NCBI GenBank assembly: GCA_020444245.1
Contig: JAHLLI010000001.1
Span: 1 to 64,000 of the forward strand
DNA length: 64,000 bases
Direction of reading: 5' to 3'
Origin: Actinomycetales bacterium
GTDB taxonomy: Bacteria > Actinomycetota > Actinomycetes > Actinomycetales > Cellulomonadaceae
The notes beneath the pieces are model-generated. The model made no database searches and had not been told where the DNA came from. It saw nothing but the letters and a program-made list of their open reading frames with translations. Position 1 is the stretch's first letter; the number at the start of each line of letters is the position of its first letter. A program made the position numbers and the translations under genes. Positions 49,358 to 59,439 of the stretch are shown here, in pieces.

Positions 49358-50533
49358 TCAGTCGTACATCGGGTCCAGGTCGTGCCACTCGAAGGCGGCG
49401 TTGCGAGCGGCCAGGATCGCCCGGTCGACGGCATCGCCCGGGTCGTAGCCCTCCGACCAGTCGCGGACCCGCACGGCCACGCCGTCGCCCATCGTCTGCG
49501 GCATCGGGAACCCGAACACCTGCTCCGCGTGCTCGCGCCACACCGCGGGCACGGGCGACTCCGTGGGCACCGGAGCGTGCGCGGCGACCCCGATGAGGTG
49601 CGCCCAGACCCGCGGGACCACCCGGGCCACCGCATACCCGCCCCCGCCCAGTGCGAGCCACCGCCCCCCGGCGACCTCGTGCGCCAGGTCGTGGACCAGG
49701 TCCTGCGCACGCCGCTGAGCGTCGACCGACACCTCCAGGTTGGTCAGCGGGTCGAGCCCGTGCGCGTCGCAGCCGTGCTGGCTGACCACCATCTGCGGGG
49801 CGAACCTGCGCAGCAGCGGCGGCACCACCGACTCCACCGCGCGCAACCACTTGGCGTCCGCCGTCCCCGGCGGCAGCGCCACGTTGACCGCGTGCCCCCG
49901 CGCCGACGGCCCACCGTGGTCGCCGGGGTGCCCGGTCCCGGGGAACAGCGAGTGCCCGGTCTCGTGGATCGAGCAGGTCAGCACCCGCGGGTCGTCCCAG
50001 AACGCGGCCTCGACGCCGTCGCCGTGGTGCGCGTCGACGTCCACGTAGGCGATCCGCTGCGCGCCGGCTTCCAGCAGGGCGGCGATCGCCGCTGCGGCGT
50101 CGTTGTACAGGCAGAAGCCGGACGCGTGGTCGGCCATCGCGTGATGCATGCCGCCGGCCAGGTTGACCGCGTGGTCGGCCTCGCCTCGCCAGACCGCGAG
50201 GGCCTGGGTCACGCTCGCACCGACGATCCGGGCGGCCGCGTCGTGCATGCCGGCGAACACCGGGTTGTCCTCGGTGCCCAGCCCGTGCTCCAGGTCGGCC
50301 TCGCCGGTCTCGCCCGCGCGGCGCACGGCCGCGATGTAGTCGGGCGTGTGGACCAGGGCGAGCACCTCGTCCGACGCGGGCTCGGCGCCGACCAGCTCGA
50401 CCTCGTCCCGCTCGACCAGGCCGAGGTCGCCGGCCAGCCGCCAGGTCATCTCCAGGCGGAGCGGGGCCATCGGGTGGTGCGGGCCGAAGTCGTAGTCCAG
50501 CAGCTCGGTGGACCACACGACGCGCACGTGCAT
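49358..50533 (-). CDS. acuC: AcuC-like class I/II histone deacetylase family protein
   Basis: A 391-residue zinc-dependent deacetylase. Zinc and catalytic residues appear in GGMHHAMADHASGFCLYND, YVDVDAHHGDGV and HETGHSLFPGTG. AcuC in Bacillus deacetylates and so reactivates acetyl-CoA synthetase; an Acs is encoded at 8180 in this window, with the target lysine motif, so the same role is possible. TACCGT lies 5 nt before the ATG at 50533, so the transcript may be leaderless. Amine deacetylation is an alternative role. Confidence 0.92.
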   Translation of the reverse strand: MHVRVVWSTELLDYDFGPHHPMAPLRLEMTWRLAGDLGLVERDEVELVGAEPASDEVLALVHTPDYIAAVRRAGETGEADLEHGLGTEDNPVFAGMHDAAARIVGASVTQALAVWRGEADHAVNLAGGMHHAMADHASGFCLYNDAAAAIAALLEAGAQRIAYVDVDAHHGDGVEAAFWDDPRVLTCSIHETGHSLFPGTGHPGDHGGPSARGHAVNVALPPGTADAKWLRAVESVVPPLLRRFAPQMVVSQHGCDAHGLDPLTNLEVSVDAQRRAQDLVHDLAHEVAGGRWLALGGGGYAVARVVPRVWAHLIGVAAHAPVPTESPVPAVWREHAEQVFGFPMPQTMGDGVAVRVRDWSEGYDPGDAVDRAILAARNAAFEWHDLDPMYD

Positions 50534-50637
50534 GCTCCACGGTATCCCGGGGCTCACCCGGGTGCCGTGCCCACGCCCGCGCCAGGGCGTGCCAGAGTTG
50601 TCCCGGCGACACCCACGGAGGCGAGCGAGGTGACAGC

Positions 50638-52002
50638 GTGACGTTGCCGCGTCCCCTGCGGGTCGGTCGCGAGATCGTCGACCGTGCGGCCCGTCAGTCG
50701 CCGGCCCGTCTCGCACTGTCGACGTTCGCCGCCGTCATCGGGGTCTTCACGCTCCTGCTGCTGCTGCCGCAGGCGACCGCCGACGGGCACCGAGCGCCGT
50801 TCGCCGACGCGCTGTTCACCGCGACCTCGGCGGTCTGCATCACCGGCCTGACCGTCGTGGACACCGGGACGTACTGGTCGGGGTTCGGTCAGGCCGTCAT
50901 CCTGGTCGGGATCAAGATCGGCGGCCTGGGCGTGATGACCCTGGCGTCCCTGCTGGGCCTGGCCGTCTCGCGGCGCCTCGGGCTGACCCAGCGGCTGCTG
51001 GCCGCCTCGGAGACCAGGATCGCCCGGCTCGGCGAGGTCGGCTCGCTGCTCACGGTGATCATCGTCACCTCCACCACGCTCGAGGTGGCGATCGCCGCCG
51101 CCCTGTTCCCGCGGTTCCTCGTGCTCCACGAGTCGGTGGGCGCGGCGGCCTGGCACGCGATCTTCTACGGCGTCTCCGCGTTCAACAACGCCGGGTTCGT
51201 CCCCACCGCCGGCGGGCTCATGGCCTACCCCAACGACTGGTGGCTGGGCGCACCGATCGCGCTCGGGGTGTTCATCGGATCCCTCGGGTTCCCCGTGATC
51301 CTCAACCTCGCGCAGCGGCGCACCAAGGTTCGCCTGTGGAGCCTGCACACCAAGCTCACCGTGGTCACGTCGGCCTCGCTGTGGCTGGCCGGCACCGTGC
51401 TGATCGGCGCCATCGAGTGGAGCCGCACGGCCACCTACGGCTCGCTCGGCGCGTCGGGCAAGGTCCTGGCGGCGGTGTTCGCGGGCGTGATGCCGCGCTC
51501 TGGCGGCTTCACCACCGTCGACGTCGGCCAGATGCACGAGGCGTCGTGGCTCATCACCGACGCGCTGATGTTCGTCGGCGGCGGCAGCGCATCCACCGCA
51601 GGTGGCATCAAGGTGACGACCCTCGCGGTGATGATCCTGGCCATCGTCGCCGAGGCCCGAGGTGACCGCGATGTCGAGGCGTACGGCCGACGGATCCCGC
51701 CGGCGACCGTGCGGCTCGCCGTGGCCGTGGTGTTCATCGGAGCCACGATCGTGCTGGTCTCCAGCCTGATCCTGCTCGAGGTCACCGGGGAGCCGTTGGA
51801 CCGCGTGCTGTTCGAGGTGATCTCGGCGTTCGCCACCGTGGGCCTCAGCACCGGGATGGTGCTCCCCGAGCCCGCGAAGTACCTGCTGTCCGGGCTGATG
51901 TTCGTCGGCCGGACGGGCACCATGACAGTGGCAGCGGCACTTGCGCTGCGCGACCGGCGCCGGGTCATCCGGTACCCCGAGGAGAGGCCGATCATTGGCT
52001 GA
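50638..52002 (+). CDS. ktrB: KtrB/TrkH-type potassium uptake channel subunit
   Basis: A 454-residue membrane protein of the Trk/Ktr/HKT family. Four selectivity filter-like regions are seen: TATSAVCITGLTVVDTG, GVSAFNNAGFVP, GVMPRSGGFTTVDVG and AFATVGLSTGM. With the KtrA gene that overlaps it by 8 bp it makes a Na/K-dependent potassium uptake system. The GTG at 50638 is preceded by GAGG. Confidence 0.95.
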   Translation: MTLPRPLRVGREIVDRAARQSPARLALSTFAAVIGVFTLLLLLPQATADGHRAPFADALFTATSAVCITGLTVVDTGTYWSGFGQAVILVGIKIGGLGVMTLASLLGLAVSRRLGLTQRLLAASETRIARLGEVGSLLTVIIVTSTTLEVAIAAALFPRFLVLHESVGAAAWHAIFYGVSAFNNAGFVPTAGGLMAYPNDWWLGAPIALGVFIGSLGFPVILNLAQRRTKVRLWSLHTKLTVVTSASLWLAGTVLIGAIEWSRTATYGSLGASGKVLAAVFAGVMPRSGGFTTVDVGQMHEASWLITDALMFVGGGSASTAGGIKVTTLAVMILAIVAEARGDRDVEAYGRRIPPATVRLAVAVVFIGATIVLVSSLILLEVTGEPLDRVLFEVISAFATVGLSTGMVLPEPAKYLLSGLMFVGRTGTMTVAAALALRDRRRVIRYPEERPIIG

Positions 52003-52690
52003 CAGCACCCACAGCGCCCCAGGCAGGCCGTCGCCCAAGGACGGTGGCTCAGGCGTCCTGGTCATCGGGCTCGGGCGGTTCGGGTCCGCGCTCGCGCTCA
52101 CCCTCGAGCGCCTCGGCCACGACGTGCTCGCCGTCGAGCGCAACCCACGGCTGGTCCAGCACTTCTCGGGACGCTTCCCGCTGGTCGAGGCGGACGCGAC
52201 CAACCCGGAGTCGCTGGTCCAGCTCTCGGCGAAGGACTTCGCCGCCGCGGTGGTCGGCGTGGGCACCTCGCTCGAGGCCAGCATGCTCATCACCGGGAAC
52301 CTCGTGGACCTCGGCATGCCGCAGATCTGGGCCAAGGCGATCACGCCCGAGCACGCCCGGATCCTCACCCGGATCGGCGCCCACCACGTGGTGTTCCCCG
52401 AGGCCGACGCGGGCAACCGGGTCGCCCACCTGGTCTCCGGCAAGCTGCTGGACTACATCGAGGTCGAGGCCGACTTCACCATCGTCAAGATGCGGCCCCC
52501 GCGCGAGACCCAGGGCTTCGACCTGGCGCAGTCCAAGGTGCGCACCCGCTACGGCGTGACCGTGCTGGGCGTGAAGTCGCCGGGCGAGGAGTTCGTGTAC
52601 GCGACCCCCGAGACGCGGGTGCAGGCCGACGACATCCTCATCGTCGCCGGCCACCCCGAGCTGCTCGAGAGGTTCGCCGCGCGCCCGTAG
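51995..52690 (+). CDS. ktrA: KtrA/TrkA potassium uptake regulatory subunit (RCK domains)
   Basis: A 231-residue cytoplasmic ring protein. The RCK-N Rossmann loop is VLVIGLGRFGSALALTLE and the RCK-C domain ends GHPELLERFAARP. Nucleotide (ATP/ADP or c-di-AMP in RCK-C) controls the channel in family members. It starts with an unusual TTG at 51995, supported by GAGGAGAGG 9 nt upstream and by overlap with ktrB. Confidence 0.93.
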   Translation: MADSTHSAPGRPSPKDGGSGVLVIGLGRFGSALALTLERLGHDVLAVERNPRLVQHFSGRFPLVEADATNPESLVQLSAKDFAAAVVGVGTSLEASMLITGNLVDLGMPQIWAKAITPEHARILTRIGAHHVVFPEADAGNRVAHLVSGKLLDYIEVEADFTIVKMRPPRETQGFDLAQSKVRTRYGVTVLGVKSPGEEFVYATPETRVQADDILIVAGHPELLERFAARP

Positions 52691-52711
52691 CAGGCGCCGC
52701 CCCGGACAGAC

Positions 52712-52748
52712 CGACGGCCCGGTCCCAACCGGAGGGACCGGGCCGTCG
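52712..52748. terminator. Strong bidirectional terminator between ktrA and the sugar ABC operon
   Basis: A 14-bp perfect stem (52712-52725 with 52735-52748) and a 9-nt loop lie between convergent units, 22 nt past ktrA and 17 nt past the permease stop. Confidence 0.85.
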
Positions 52749-52764
52749 CGCGCGACGTCGAACC

Positions 52765-53943
52765 TCAGCCTGCGCTGGAGCGACGCTTGTTGTAGACGTC
52801 GAACGCCACCGCCAGCAGGAGCACGAGGCCCTTGACCACGAGCTGCCACGCCGTCGGCACGCCCTGGAGCTGCATGCCGTTGCTCATCACCGCCATGATC
52901 AGACCACCGACCATGGCACCCGCGACGGTGCCGACGCCGCCGGTGACGGCCGCACCACCGATGAAGCAGGCGGCGATCGCGTCGAGCTCGAACATGTTGC
53001 CCGCCGCGGGCTGCGCCGCGTTGGACCGCGAGGCGAACACCAGGCCGGCCACCGCCGCGAGCACGCCCATGTTGAGCATCACGCCGAAGTTGACCCACTT
53101 GACCTTCACGCCGGACAGCGCAGCGGCCGTCCGGTTGCCGCCCAGGGCGTACACGTGCCGGCCGAACACCGTGCGCGTGGTCACCAGCGTGTAGGCGATG
53201 ATCAGCACGGCGAGCAGGATCAGCACGTTCGGCAGGCCCCGGTTGTTCGCGAGCTGCCAGGCGAACGCCATGATGACGGCCGCGACGAGAAGGATCTGCA
53301 CGACGAACAGCACCATCGGCTGGACGTCCTGCTGGTAGGCCAGGCGGGCCTGACGCGAGCGCCACTGGCCCACCGCGTAGGCGACCGCGACGAGGCCGAA
53401 GACGACCAGCGTGAACAGGTCGAAGCCCGGACCGCCCAGCAGGCCGTTCTGGAAGCCTGCCGCGAGGTAGGTGAAGGGCTCGCCGAACGGGCCGAGCGAG
53501 ATGTTGTCGAGCACCAGGTAGGTGATGCCCCTGAACAGGAGCATCCCCGCGAGGGTCACGATGAACGCCGGGATCCCGACGAACGCGACCCAGAAGCCCT
53601 GCCAGGCTCCCACCAGCACACCGACCGCCAGGCCTGCCAGCATCCCGACCCACCACGGCTGCTGGTTCTTGACCACCAGCACCGCGGCGACCGCGCCGAC
53701 GACGGCCACGACCGCACCGACCGAGAGGTCGATGTGTCCGGCGATGATCACCATGACCATGCCGATGGCGAGGATGAGGATGTAGGAGTACTGCAGGACG
53801 AGGTTGGTGAGGTTCGTCGGACCGAGCGAGAGCCCGTTGGTCAGGATCGCGAAGAAGAGCACGATCGCGACGAAGGCGATGTAGATCCCGCTCTGACGAA
53901 GGTTCCGGGTGAACAGATCCCGGAATGCGGACGTGATGGTCAT
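52765..53943 (-). CDS. Sugar ABC transporter permease (MmsB/GguB-like)
   Basis: A 392-residue permease of the branched-chain/ribose-type family with about ten helices. Family markers are [20 protein letters not shown] and [18 protein letters not shown], and the coupling region [20 protein letters not shown]. Its ATG overlaps the ATPase stop (ATGA). The set of ChvE-like binding protein, double ATPase and this permease is the multiple-monosaccharide transporter type, which takes up arabinose, xylose, galactose or glucose. Confidence 0.93.
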   Translation of the reverse strand: MTITSAFRDLFTRNLRQSGIYIAFVAIVLFFAILTNGLSLGPTNLTNLVLQYSYILILAIGMVMVIIAGHIDLSVGAVVAVVGAVAAVLVVKNQQPWWVGMLAGLAVGVLVGAWQGFWVAFVGIPAFIVTLAGMLLFRGITYLVLDNISLGPFGEPFTYLAAGFQNGLLGGPGFDLFTLVVFGLVAVAYAVGQWRSRQARLAYQQDVQPMVLFVVQILLVAAVIMAFAWQLANNRGLPNVLILLAVLIIAYTLVTTRTVFGRHVYALGGNRTAAALSGVKVKWVNFGVMLNMGVLAAVAGLVFASRSNAAQPAAGNMFELDAIAACFIGGAAVTGGVGTVAGAMVGGLIMAVMSNGMQLQGVPTAWQLVVKGLVLLLAVAFDVYNKRRSSAG

Positions 53944-55481
53944 CGGACCTGTTCCCTCTCCTTGGTCATCAGCTCCATGAGCGTCTCCTGGGTCGCCTCG
54001 GCCACGGGGAGCACACCGGTGATCCGGCCGAAGGCCAGGGTGTAGATCCGGTCGCAGATGCCCAGCAGCTCGGGCAGCTCGGAGGAGATGACGATGACGG
54101 CCTTACCCTCGGCCACCAGTCGGTTGATGATGGTGTAGATCTCGTACTTGGCCCCGACATCGATCCCGCGCGTGGGCTCGTCCAGGATGAGGACGTCCGG
54201 GTCGGTGTAGATCCACTTCGACAGGACGACCTTCTGCTGGTTGCCGCCGGAAAGCTTGCCGGCCGGCACCAGGACGTTCGGGGTCTTGATGTTCAGGCTC
54301 GCCCGGTACTCCTCGGCGATCTTGAGCTCTTCGTTGCCGTTGACCCAGCCACGGTTGGACAGCTGGTGCAGCCCGGCCGCGGAGATGTTCCGCTTGACGT
54401 CCTCGATGAGGTTGAGGCCGTAGGTCTTGCGGTCCTCCGTGGCGTAGGCGATGCCGTGGGCGATGCACTCGGAGACCGTGCGGGTCTTGATCTCCTCGCC
54501 GTTCTTGAACACGCGACCGGAGATGTTCCGCCCGTAGGAGTGCCCGAACAGGCTCATCGCGAGCTCGGTCCGGCCGGCTCCCATCAGCCCGGCGATCCCG
54601 ACGACCTCGCCGGCGCGGACGTTGAAGCTCGCACCGTCGACGACGATGCGCTCCGCCTGCGTCGGGTGGTGGACCGTCCAGTCCTCCACCCGCAGCACCT
54701 CGGCGCCGATCTGGGGGGTGCGCTCGGGGTAGCGGTGCTCGAGGTCGCGGCCGACCATGCCCTTGATGATCCGGCCCTGGGTGGACTCCGGGTCACGCAT
54801 GTCGATGGTCTCGATCGTGCGGCCGTCGCGGATGATCGTGGTGCGGTCGGCGATGTCGGCGATCTCGTTGAGCTTGTGGGAGATCATGATCGACGTGATG
54901 CCCTGCGCCTTGAGCTGGCGCAGCAGGCCCAGCAGGTGGGCGGAGTCCTGGTCGTTGAGCGCAGCGGTCGGCTCGTCGAGGATGAGGAGCTTGACCTCCT
55001 TGCTCAGCGCCTTGGCGATCTCGATGAGCTGCTGCTTGCCGACGCCGAGCGTGCCTACCGGGGTGACCGGCAGCTCGGACAGGCCGACGCGCTCCATCAG
55101 TGCCACGGCCTCGACGTTCGAGCGGTTCCAGTCCACCAGGCCGCCGCGGCCACGCCGCTCGTTGCCGAGGAAGATGTTCTCCGCGACCGACAGGTACGGC
55201 ACCAGCGCCAGCTCCTGGTGGATGATGACGATGCCCTTGGCCTCGGAGTCGTTGATCGAGTGGTAGCGGGCGTGCTCGCCCTCGAAGACGATGTCGCCCT
55301 CGTAGTCGCCGTGCGGGTAGACACCCGACAGCACCTTCATCAGGGTCGACTTGCCGGCGCCGTTCTCGCCACAGATCGCGTGGATCTCGCCGCGCTCGAC
55401 CTCGAGCGACACGTCCTGCAGGGCCTTGACCCCGGGGAAGGTCTTGGTGATGCCACGCATCTCCAAGATGTGGTCTGTCAT
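53940..55481 (-). CDS. Sugar ABC transporter ATP-binding protein, double ABC (MmsA/GguA-like)
   Basis: A 513-residue protein with two ABC domains. The first has Walker [10 protein letters not shown], signature [18 protein letters not shown] and Walker [12 protein letters not shown]; the second has a degenerate Walker A (GLMGAGRTE), signature [14 protein letters not shown] and Walker [13 protein letters not shown]. This asymmetry is normal in the ribose/arabinose class. It is coupled to the permease and separated from the binding protein by a strong hairpin. Confidence 0.95.
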   Translation of the reverse strand: MTDHILEMRGITKTFPGVKALQDVSLEVERGEIHAICGENGAGKSTLMKVLSGVYPHGDYEGDIVFEGEHARYHSINDSEAKGIVIIHQELALVPYLSVAENIFLGNERRGRGGLVDWNRSNVEAVALMERVGLSELPVTPVGTLGVGKQQLIEIAKALSKEVKLLILDEPTAALNDQDSAHLLGLLRQLKAQGITSIMISHKLNEIADIADRTTIIRDGRTIETIDMRDPESTQGRIIKGMVGRDLEHRYPERTPQIGAEVLRVEDWTVHHPTQAERIVVDGASFNVRAGEVVGIAGLMGAGRTELAMSLFGHSYGRNISGRVFKNGEEIKTRTVSECIAHGIAYATEDRKTYGLNLIEDVKRNISAAGLHQLSNRGWVNGNEELKIAEEYRASLNIKTPNVLVPAGKLSGGNQQKVVLSKWIYTDPDVLILDEPTRGIDVGAKYEIYTIINRLVAEGKAVIVISSELPELLGICDRIYTLAFGRITGVLPVAEATQETLMELMTKEREQVR

Positions 55482-55516
55482 GAAGTCCTCGCCTCTCGTG
55501 GGACGGTGACCGGCCG

Positions 55517-55551
55517 GGCACCGGCCCGGAAGCTCGTTCCGGGCCGGTGCC
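55517..55551 (-). terminator. Intercistronic hairpin between binding protein and ATPase genes
   Basis: A 14-bp perfect stem (55517-55530 with 55538-55551) and a 7-nt loop lie in the 113-bp gap. Such hairpins often stabilise or partly terminate transcripts, so the binding protein is made in excess over the membrane parts. Confidence 0.7.
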
Positions 55552-55594
55552 GCGGTCTACGGCCGGCTCACGCCGACCGATCGGTCAGCGACGA

Positions 55595-56767
55595 TCAGCC
55601 GGCGGCGACGCCGGTGGCGACCTCGTCGGCCGTCCAGTAGCCGGAGTCGACGAGCTCCTTCTGGATGTTGTCCTTGTAGATGATGGTCGACTCGAGCAGG
55701 TACGACGGGACGACCTTCTTGCCGTTGTCGTAGGTCTCGGTGTCGTTCGGCTCGGGCGTGCCACCGGTCAGGTACGCCTCGGCGACCTTCACGGCCTCGT
55801 CGGCCAGCTTGCGGGTGTCCTTGAAGATGGTCGAGAACTGCACGCCGTCGTTGATGGACTTGACCGACTCGATCTCGGCGTCCTGGCCGGTCACGATCGG
55901 GAAGCCGTCAGTGGTGGTGGCCGGGTAGCCGGCGTTCTGCAGCGCGGTGATGATGCCGCGGGACAGACCGTCGTACGGCGACAGGACGCCCTGGACCTTC
56001 GAGCCGTCGTTGTAGGTCGACGTCAGCAGGTCCTCCATGCGCTTCTGCGCCGTCTCCTGCTGCCAACGCAGGATGTTGACCTGGTTGATGTCGGTCTGGC
56101 CCGACTTGACGACCAGCGTGCCGTCGTCGATCAGCGGCTGCAGGATCGACATGGCGCCGTTGAAGAAGAAGTAGGCGTTGTTGTCGTCCAGCGAACCCGC
56201 GAACAGCTCGACGTTGAACGGGCCCTTGGCGGTGCCCTCGGAGCCGTCCTCGTTGAGGATGCCCAGACCGACGAGCAGCGACGTGGCCTGCTGCACGCCG
56301 ACCTTGTAGTTGTCGAACGTCACGTAGAAGTCGACGTTCTCCGAGTCACGGATCAGACGGTCGTAGCTGATGATCGGGATGCCCTTGTCAGCGGCGGACT
56401 GCAGCTGGCCGGACAGCGTGGTGCCGTCGATGGCCGCGATGATCAGGGCCTTGGCGCCCTTGGTGATCATCTGGTCGACCTGCTGCTGCTGGGTCGGGAT
56501 GTCGTCGTTGGCGTACTGGAGGTCGACGGTGTAGCCGAGGGCCTCCAGGCCGTCCTTCACCGCGTTGCCGTCGGCGATCCATCGCGAGGAGGTCTGCGTC
56601 GGCATGGCGACCCCGATGAGGCCACCTTCCTCCATCGATCCGCCATCGGTCGCAGCGGTGTCGCTGCTGCTGGACTCATCGCCGGTGGCACCGCTGCCAC
56701 CGCACGCGGCGAGGCTCAGTGCCAGGGTCGTGCCCGCCGCGATCGCGACGAACTTCTTCAGACTCAT
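55595..56767 (-). CDS. Sugar-binding lipoprotein (ChvE/MmsC-like)
   Basis: A 390-residue substrate-binding protein. The signal peptide MSLKKFVAIAAGTTLALSL ends in the lipobox LAAC; the Ser/Thr/Asp linker is followed by a periplasmic-binding domain (GVAMPTQTSSRWIADGNAV, PIISYDRLIRDSENVDFYV, GVLSPYDGLSRGII, TGQDAEIESVKSINDGVQFST). ChvE relatives bind L-arabinose, galactose, glucose or xylose. The neighbouring araBDA genes make L-arabinose the likely ligand here. A DeoR-family gene lies 103 bp upstream. Confidence 0.92.
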   Translation of the reverse strand: MSLKKFVAIAAGTTLALSLAACGGSGATGDESSSSDTAATDGGSMEEGGLIGVAMPTQTSSRWIADGNAVKDGLEALGYTVDLQYANDDIPTQQQQVDQMITKGAKALIIAAIDGTTLSGQLQSAADKGIPIISYDRLIRDSENVDFYVTFDNYKVGVQQATSLLVGLGILNEDGSEGTAKGPFNVELFAGSLDDNNAYFFFNGAMSILQPLIDDGTLVVKSGQTDINQVNILRWQQETAQKRMEDLLTSTYNDGSKVQGVLSPYDGLSRGIITALQNAGYPATTTDGFPIVTGQDAEIESVKSINDGVQFSTIFKDTRKLADEAVKVAEAYLTGGTPEPNDTETYDNGKKVVPSYLLESTIIYKDNIQKELVDSGYWTADEVATGVAAG

Positions 56768-56870
56768 GCTCTCCTCCTCGAGAAACTGCTCATCGGTGTC
56801 GATGGGCGGTTCGGTCCTGGTCGGACCGTCCTGTCTCCTGACCTTGCGGACCGGCCAGGAAGTGTGTGGG

Positions 56871-57674
56871 TCATGGCGCCTGGACCACCTCCAGCCCGGC
56901 GCGCCGCAGCGCCGCGAGCTGACCCGCGGGTGCCGAGCGGCCGGTGACGAGGAGTCCGACGTCCTCCAGGCCGGCGTACCGGCCCAGGTGCACCTGCCCG
57001 AGCTTGGAGCCGTCGGCGACCACGACGGCGCGCCCTGCGGCGGCCACCATGCGGCGCTTGACGTCCGCCTCGGGCAGGTTGAGGTTCGTGATGCCGTGGG
57101 CCACGTCCACGCCGTTGCAGCCCAGCACGGCCAGGTCGGCCCGTAGCCGCTCGAGCAGGACGCCGGCCATCGGGTCCACCAGCGAGTGCTGCAGCCGCCG
57201 CAAGGTGCCGCCGGTGAGGACCACCTGGATCCGGCCCAGCGCGGCCTCGAGCTCGAGCGCGACGGTCAGCCCGTTGGTGATCACCGTGACCTGCTCCAGG
57301 TCGGTGCGGGCGACCAGCGCGCGCGCCACGGCCGTCGTCGTGGTGCCGACGTCGAGCAGCACGCTCATCCCGGAGGTGACCAGCTGGGCGGCACGGGCAC
57401 CGATCGCGGCCTTCTCCTCCGCGTGCTCGCCGAGCGCCTCCTCGAAGGACTGCTCCGAGCGTGCCGTGGCCGAGGGGGCGATCGCACCGCCGCGCACGCG
57501 GCGCACGCCGTGGCTGAGCTCCAACGCGCTCAGGTCGCCGCGGACCGTCACGTCGCTGATCCCGAACTCGTCAGCGAGGTCGGCGACCCGGACGAACTGA
57601 CGCTCGGCGATCACGTCGAGCATCCGTTCGCGGCGCAGCGTCACCGGCAACGCCTCGATCTCCTCGTTGAGCAC
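56871..57674 (-). CDS. DeoR/GlpR-family transcriptional regulator
   Basis: A 267-residue repressor with an N-terminal winged helix (RRERMLDVIAERQFVRVADLADEFG, ISDVTVRGDLSALE) and a C-terminal sugar-phosphate-sensing domain (LDVGTTTTAVARAL, ITNGLTVALEL). It probably senses a sugar phosphate and controls the transporter genes downstream. The GTG at 57674 (VLNEEIEALPVTLRRERM) is used; the longer open frame upstream runs into the regulatory region. It may be cotranscribed with the binding protein gene. Confidence 0.88.
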   Translation of the reverse strand: MLNEEIEALPVTLRRERMLDVIAERQFVRVADLADEFGISDVTVRGDLSALELSHGVRRVRGGAIAPSATARSEQSFEEALGEHAEEKAAIGARAAQLVTSGMSVLLDVGTTTTAVARALVARTDLEQVTVITNGLTVALELEAALGRIQVVLTGGTLRRLQHSLVDPMAGVLLERLRADLAVLGCNGVDVAHGITNLNLPEADVKRRMVAAAGRAVVVADGSKLGQVHLGRYAGLEDVGLLVTGRSAPAGQLAALRRAGLEVVQAP

Positions 57675-57799
57675 GGGTTCACTCTGACCGGCCCACGGCA
57701 GTTCCGTCAACTTCTTGAACGCTACTTTTGATTGCGAAACCGTAACGACACGATCACGGCCCGAGACATGGGGGGCTGAAGTCCCAATCGCAGAGTCTA

Positions 57800-57815
57800 C
57801 CTGCGAAAACGCAGG
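57800..57815. promoter_or_regulatory. Perfect inverted repeat in the DeoR upstream region
   Basis: CCTGCG-AAAA-CGCAGG lies in the 256-bp, relatively AT-rich gap between araA and the DeoR gene. It could be a DeoR operator or part of an araA terminator. Confidence 0.4.
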
Positions 57816-57862
57816 CGACAGCCTCGTGGGGCGCATGAGAACCTCGGCAGGTGATCGTCGGA

Positions 57863-57876
57863 TGTTTGCGCTCACA
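57863..57876. promoter_or_regulatory. LacI-type operator between araA and the DeoR gene
   Basis: TGTTTGCGCTCACA has the central CG and the outer TGT/ACA of LacI-family sites; 5 of 7 half-site positions are symmetric. It resembles the site at the araB promoter and suggests shared control of the transporter unit. Confidence 0.5.
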
Positions 57877-57930
57877 CCGAAAGTGAGCGAAAGCCTTCTG
57901 GTCCAGCAGGGTGAGACGGGTGCTGCCCCC

Positions 57931-59439
57931 TCACAGGCCCTGGGCGAGGCGGTAGTAGGCCTGGTTCCAGCGCACCTGGTCGGCGAAGCCGCGGCGCGTG
58001 GTGTGCTCGTCGATGACCAGCAGCTCCGCGCGCGTCAGGTCGGCGAAGATCTCGAACGCCTCGACGCCGGCAGCGGTCGACATCACCGTGTGGTGCGCGG
58101 CGCCCGCAGTCAGCCAGGCCTCGGCGGAGGTGGTGAAGTCCGGCCTCGGCCGCCACACCGCGCGGGCCACCGGCAGGTGCGGCAGCGGCGCGGGCGGCGC
58201 GATCACGTCGACCACGTTCGCGGTGAGCCGGAAGCGCTCGCGCATGTCGGACAGCGCCACGACCACGCCCACCCCGGGGTCGGCGTCGAACACCATCCGG
58301 ACCGGGTCCTCCTTGCCGCCGATGCCCAGCGGGTGGATCTCCACGGACGGCTTGGAGGTGGTCAGCGACGGGCAGATCTCCAGCATGTGCGCGCCGAGGA
58401 TGACCTCCTTGCCGGGGGTCAGGTCGTAGGTGTAGTCCTCCATGAGGCTCGCGCCGCCGGGCAGGCCGGCGCCCATCACCTTGGCCGCACGCACCAGGAC
58501 CGCCGTCTTCCAGTCGCCCTCGGCGCCGAACCCGTAGCCCTTGCTCATCAGGCGCTGGACGGCGATGCCGGGCAGCTGACGGAGCGCACCGAGGTCCTCG
58601 AACGTGTCGGTGAACGCCGTCGCACCGCGCTCGACCAGGAACCGCTCGAGCGCGACCTCCTGCGACGCCGCGTAGCGCAGCGACTCGTGCCGCTCCCCAC
58701 CCTTGCGCAGCTCGGGGACCACGTCGTACAGGTCCTCGTACTCCACGACCAGCGCGTCGACCGCCGAGGGCTCGACGGCCGCGACCGCGTCGGCGAGCTC
58801 GTTGACGCCCCAGGTGTTGACCGAGACACCGAACCGGATCTCGGCCTCGGTCTTGTCGCCCTCGGTCACCGCGACGTAGCGCATGTTGTCCCCGAAGCGC
58901 ACGACCTTCATGTCGCGCGTCGCCGCGACGCCCGCAGCCGCACGGACCCAGGTGCCGACCCGCGCGGCGACCGCCGGGTTGGACACGTGGCCGGCCACGG
59001 TGGTCCGCGGCACCCCCATCCGGGACTGGATGTAGCCGTGCTCGCGGTCGCCGTGGGCGGCCTGGTTGAGGTTCATGAAGTCGAAGTCGATGGTCGACCA
59101 CGGCAGCTCGACGTTGGCCTGGGTGTGCAGGTGCAGCAGCGGCTTGCGCAGCTGCTCGAGGCCGTTGATCCACATCTTCGACGGGCTGAAGGTGTGCATC
59201 CAGACGATGACGCCGATCACCCGGTCGTCCGAGCTCGCGTCGATGATGGCCCGGCGGATCGACTCGGGGTCCTTGAGCACCGGCTTCCACACGATCGGGG
59301 CCGGCACGTCGGGCGACGCGTCGAGCAGGCGCACGACCTCCTGGGACTGCGCCGCGACCTGACGCAGCGTCTCCTCGCCGTAGAGCGGCTGGGAGCCGGT
59401 GAGGAACCAGACCTCGCGGTCGGCGTACGGCTTGCTCAT
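57931..59439 (-). CDS. araA: L-arabinose isomerase
   Basis: Converts L-arabinose to L-ribulose. The 502-residue enzyme has the typical N-terminus [17 protein letters not shown], the substrate segment [15 protein letters not shown], and metal ligands in [34 protein letters not shown] and [10 protein letters not shown]. Length fits the family. It is the last gene of araBDA; its ATG overlaps the araD stop. Confidence 0.97.
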   Translation of the reverse strand: MSKPYADREVWFLTGSQPLYGEETLRQVAAQSQEVVRLLDASPDVPAPIVWKPVLKDPESIRRAIIDASSDDRVIGVIVWMHTFSPSKMWINGLEQLRKPLLHLHTQANVELPWSTIDFDFMNLNQAAHGDREHGYIQSRMGVPRTTVAGHVSNPAVAARVGTWVRAAAGVAATRDMKVVRFGDNMRYVAVTEGDKTEAEIRFGVSVNTWGVNELADAVAAVEPSAVDALVVEYEDLYDVVPELRKGGERHESLRYAASQEVALERFLVERGATAFTDTFEDLGALRQLPGIAVQRLMSKGYGFGAEGDWKTAVLVRAAKVMGAGLPGGASLMEDYTYDLTPGKEVILGAHMLEICPSLTTSKPSVEIHPLGIGGKEDPVRMVFDADPGVGVVVALSDMRERFRLTANVVDVIAPPAPLPHLPVARAVWRPRPDFTTSAEAWLTAGAAHHTVMSTAAGVEAFEIFADLTRAELLVIDEHTTRRGFADQVRWNQAYYRLAQGL

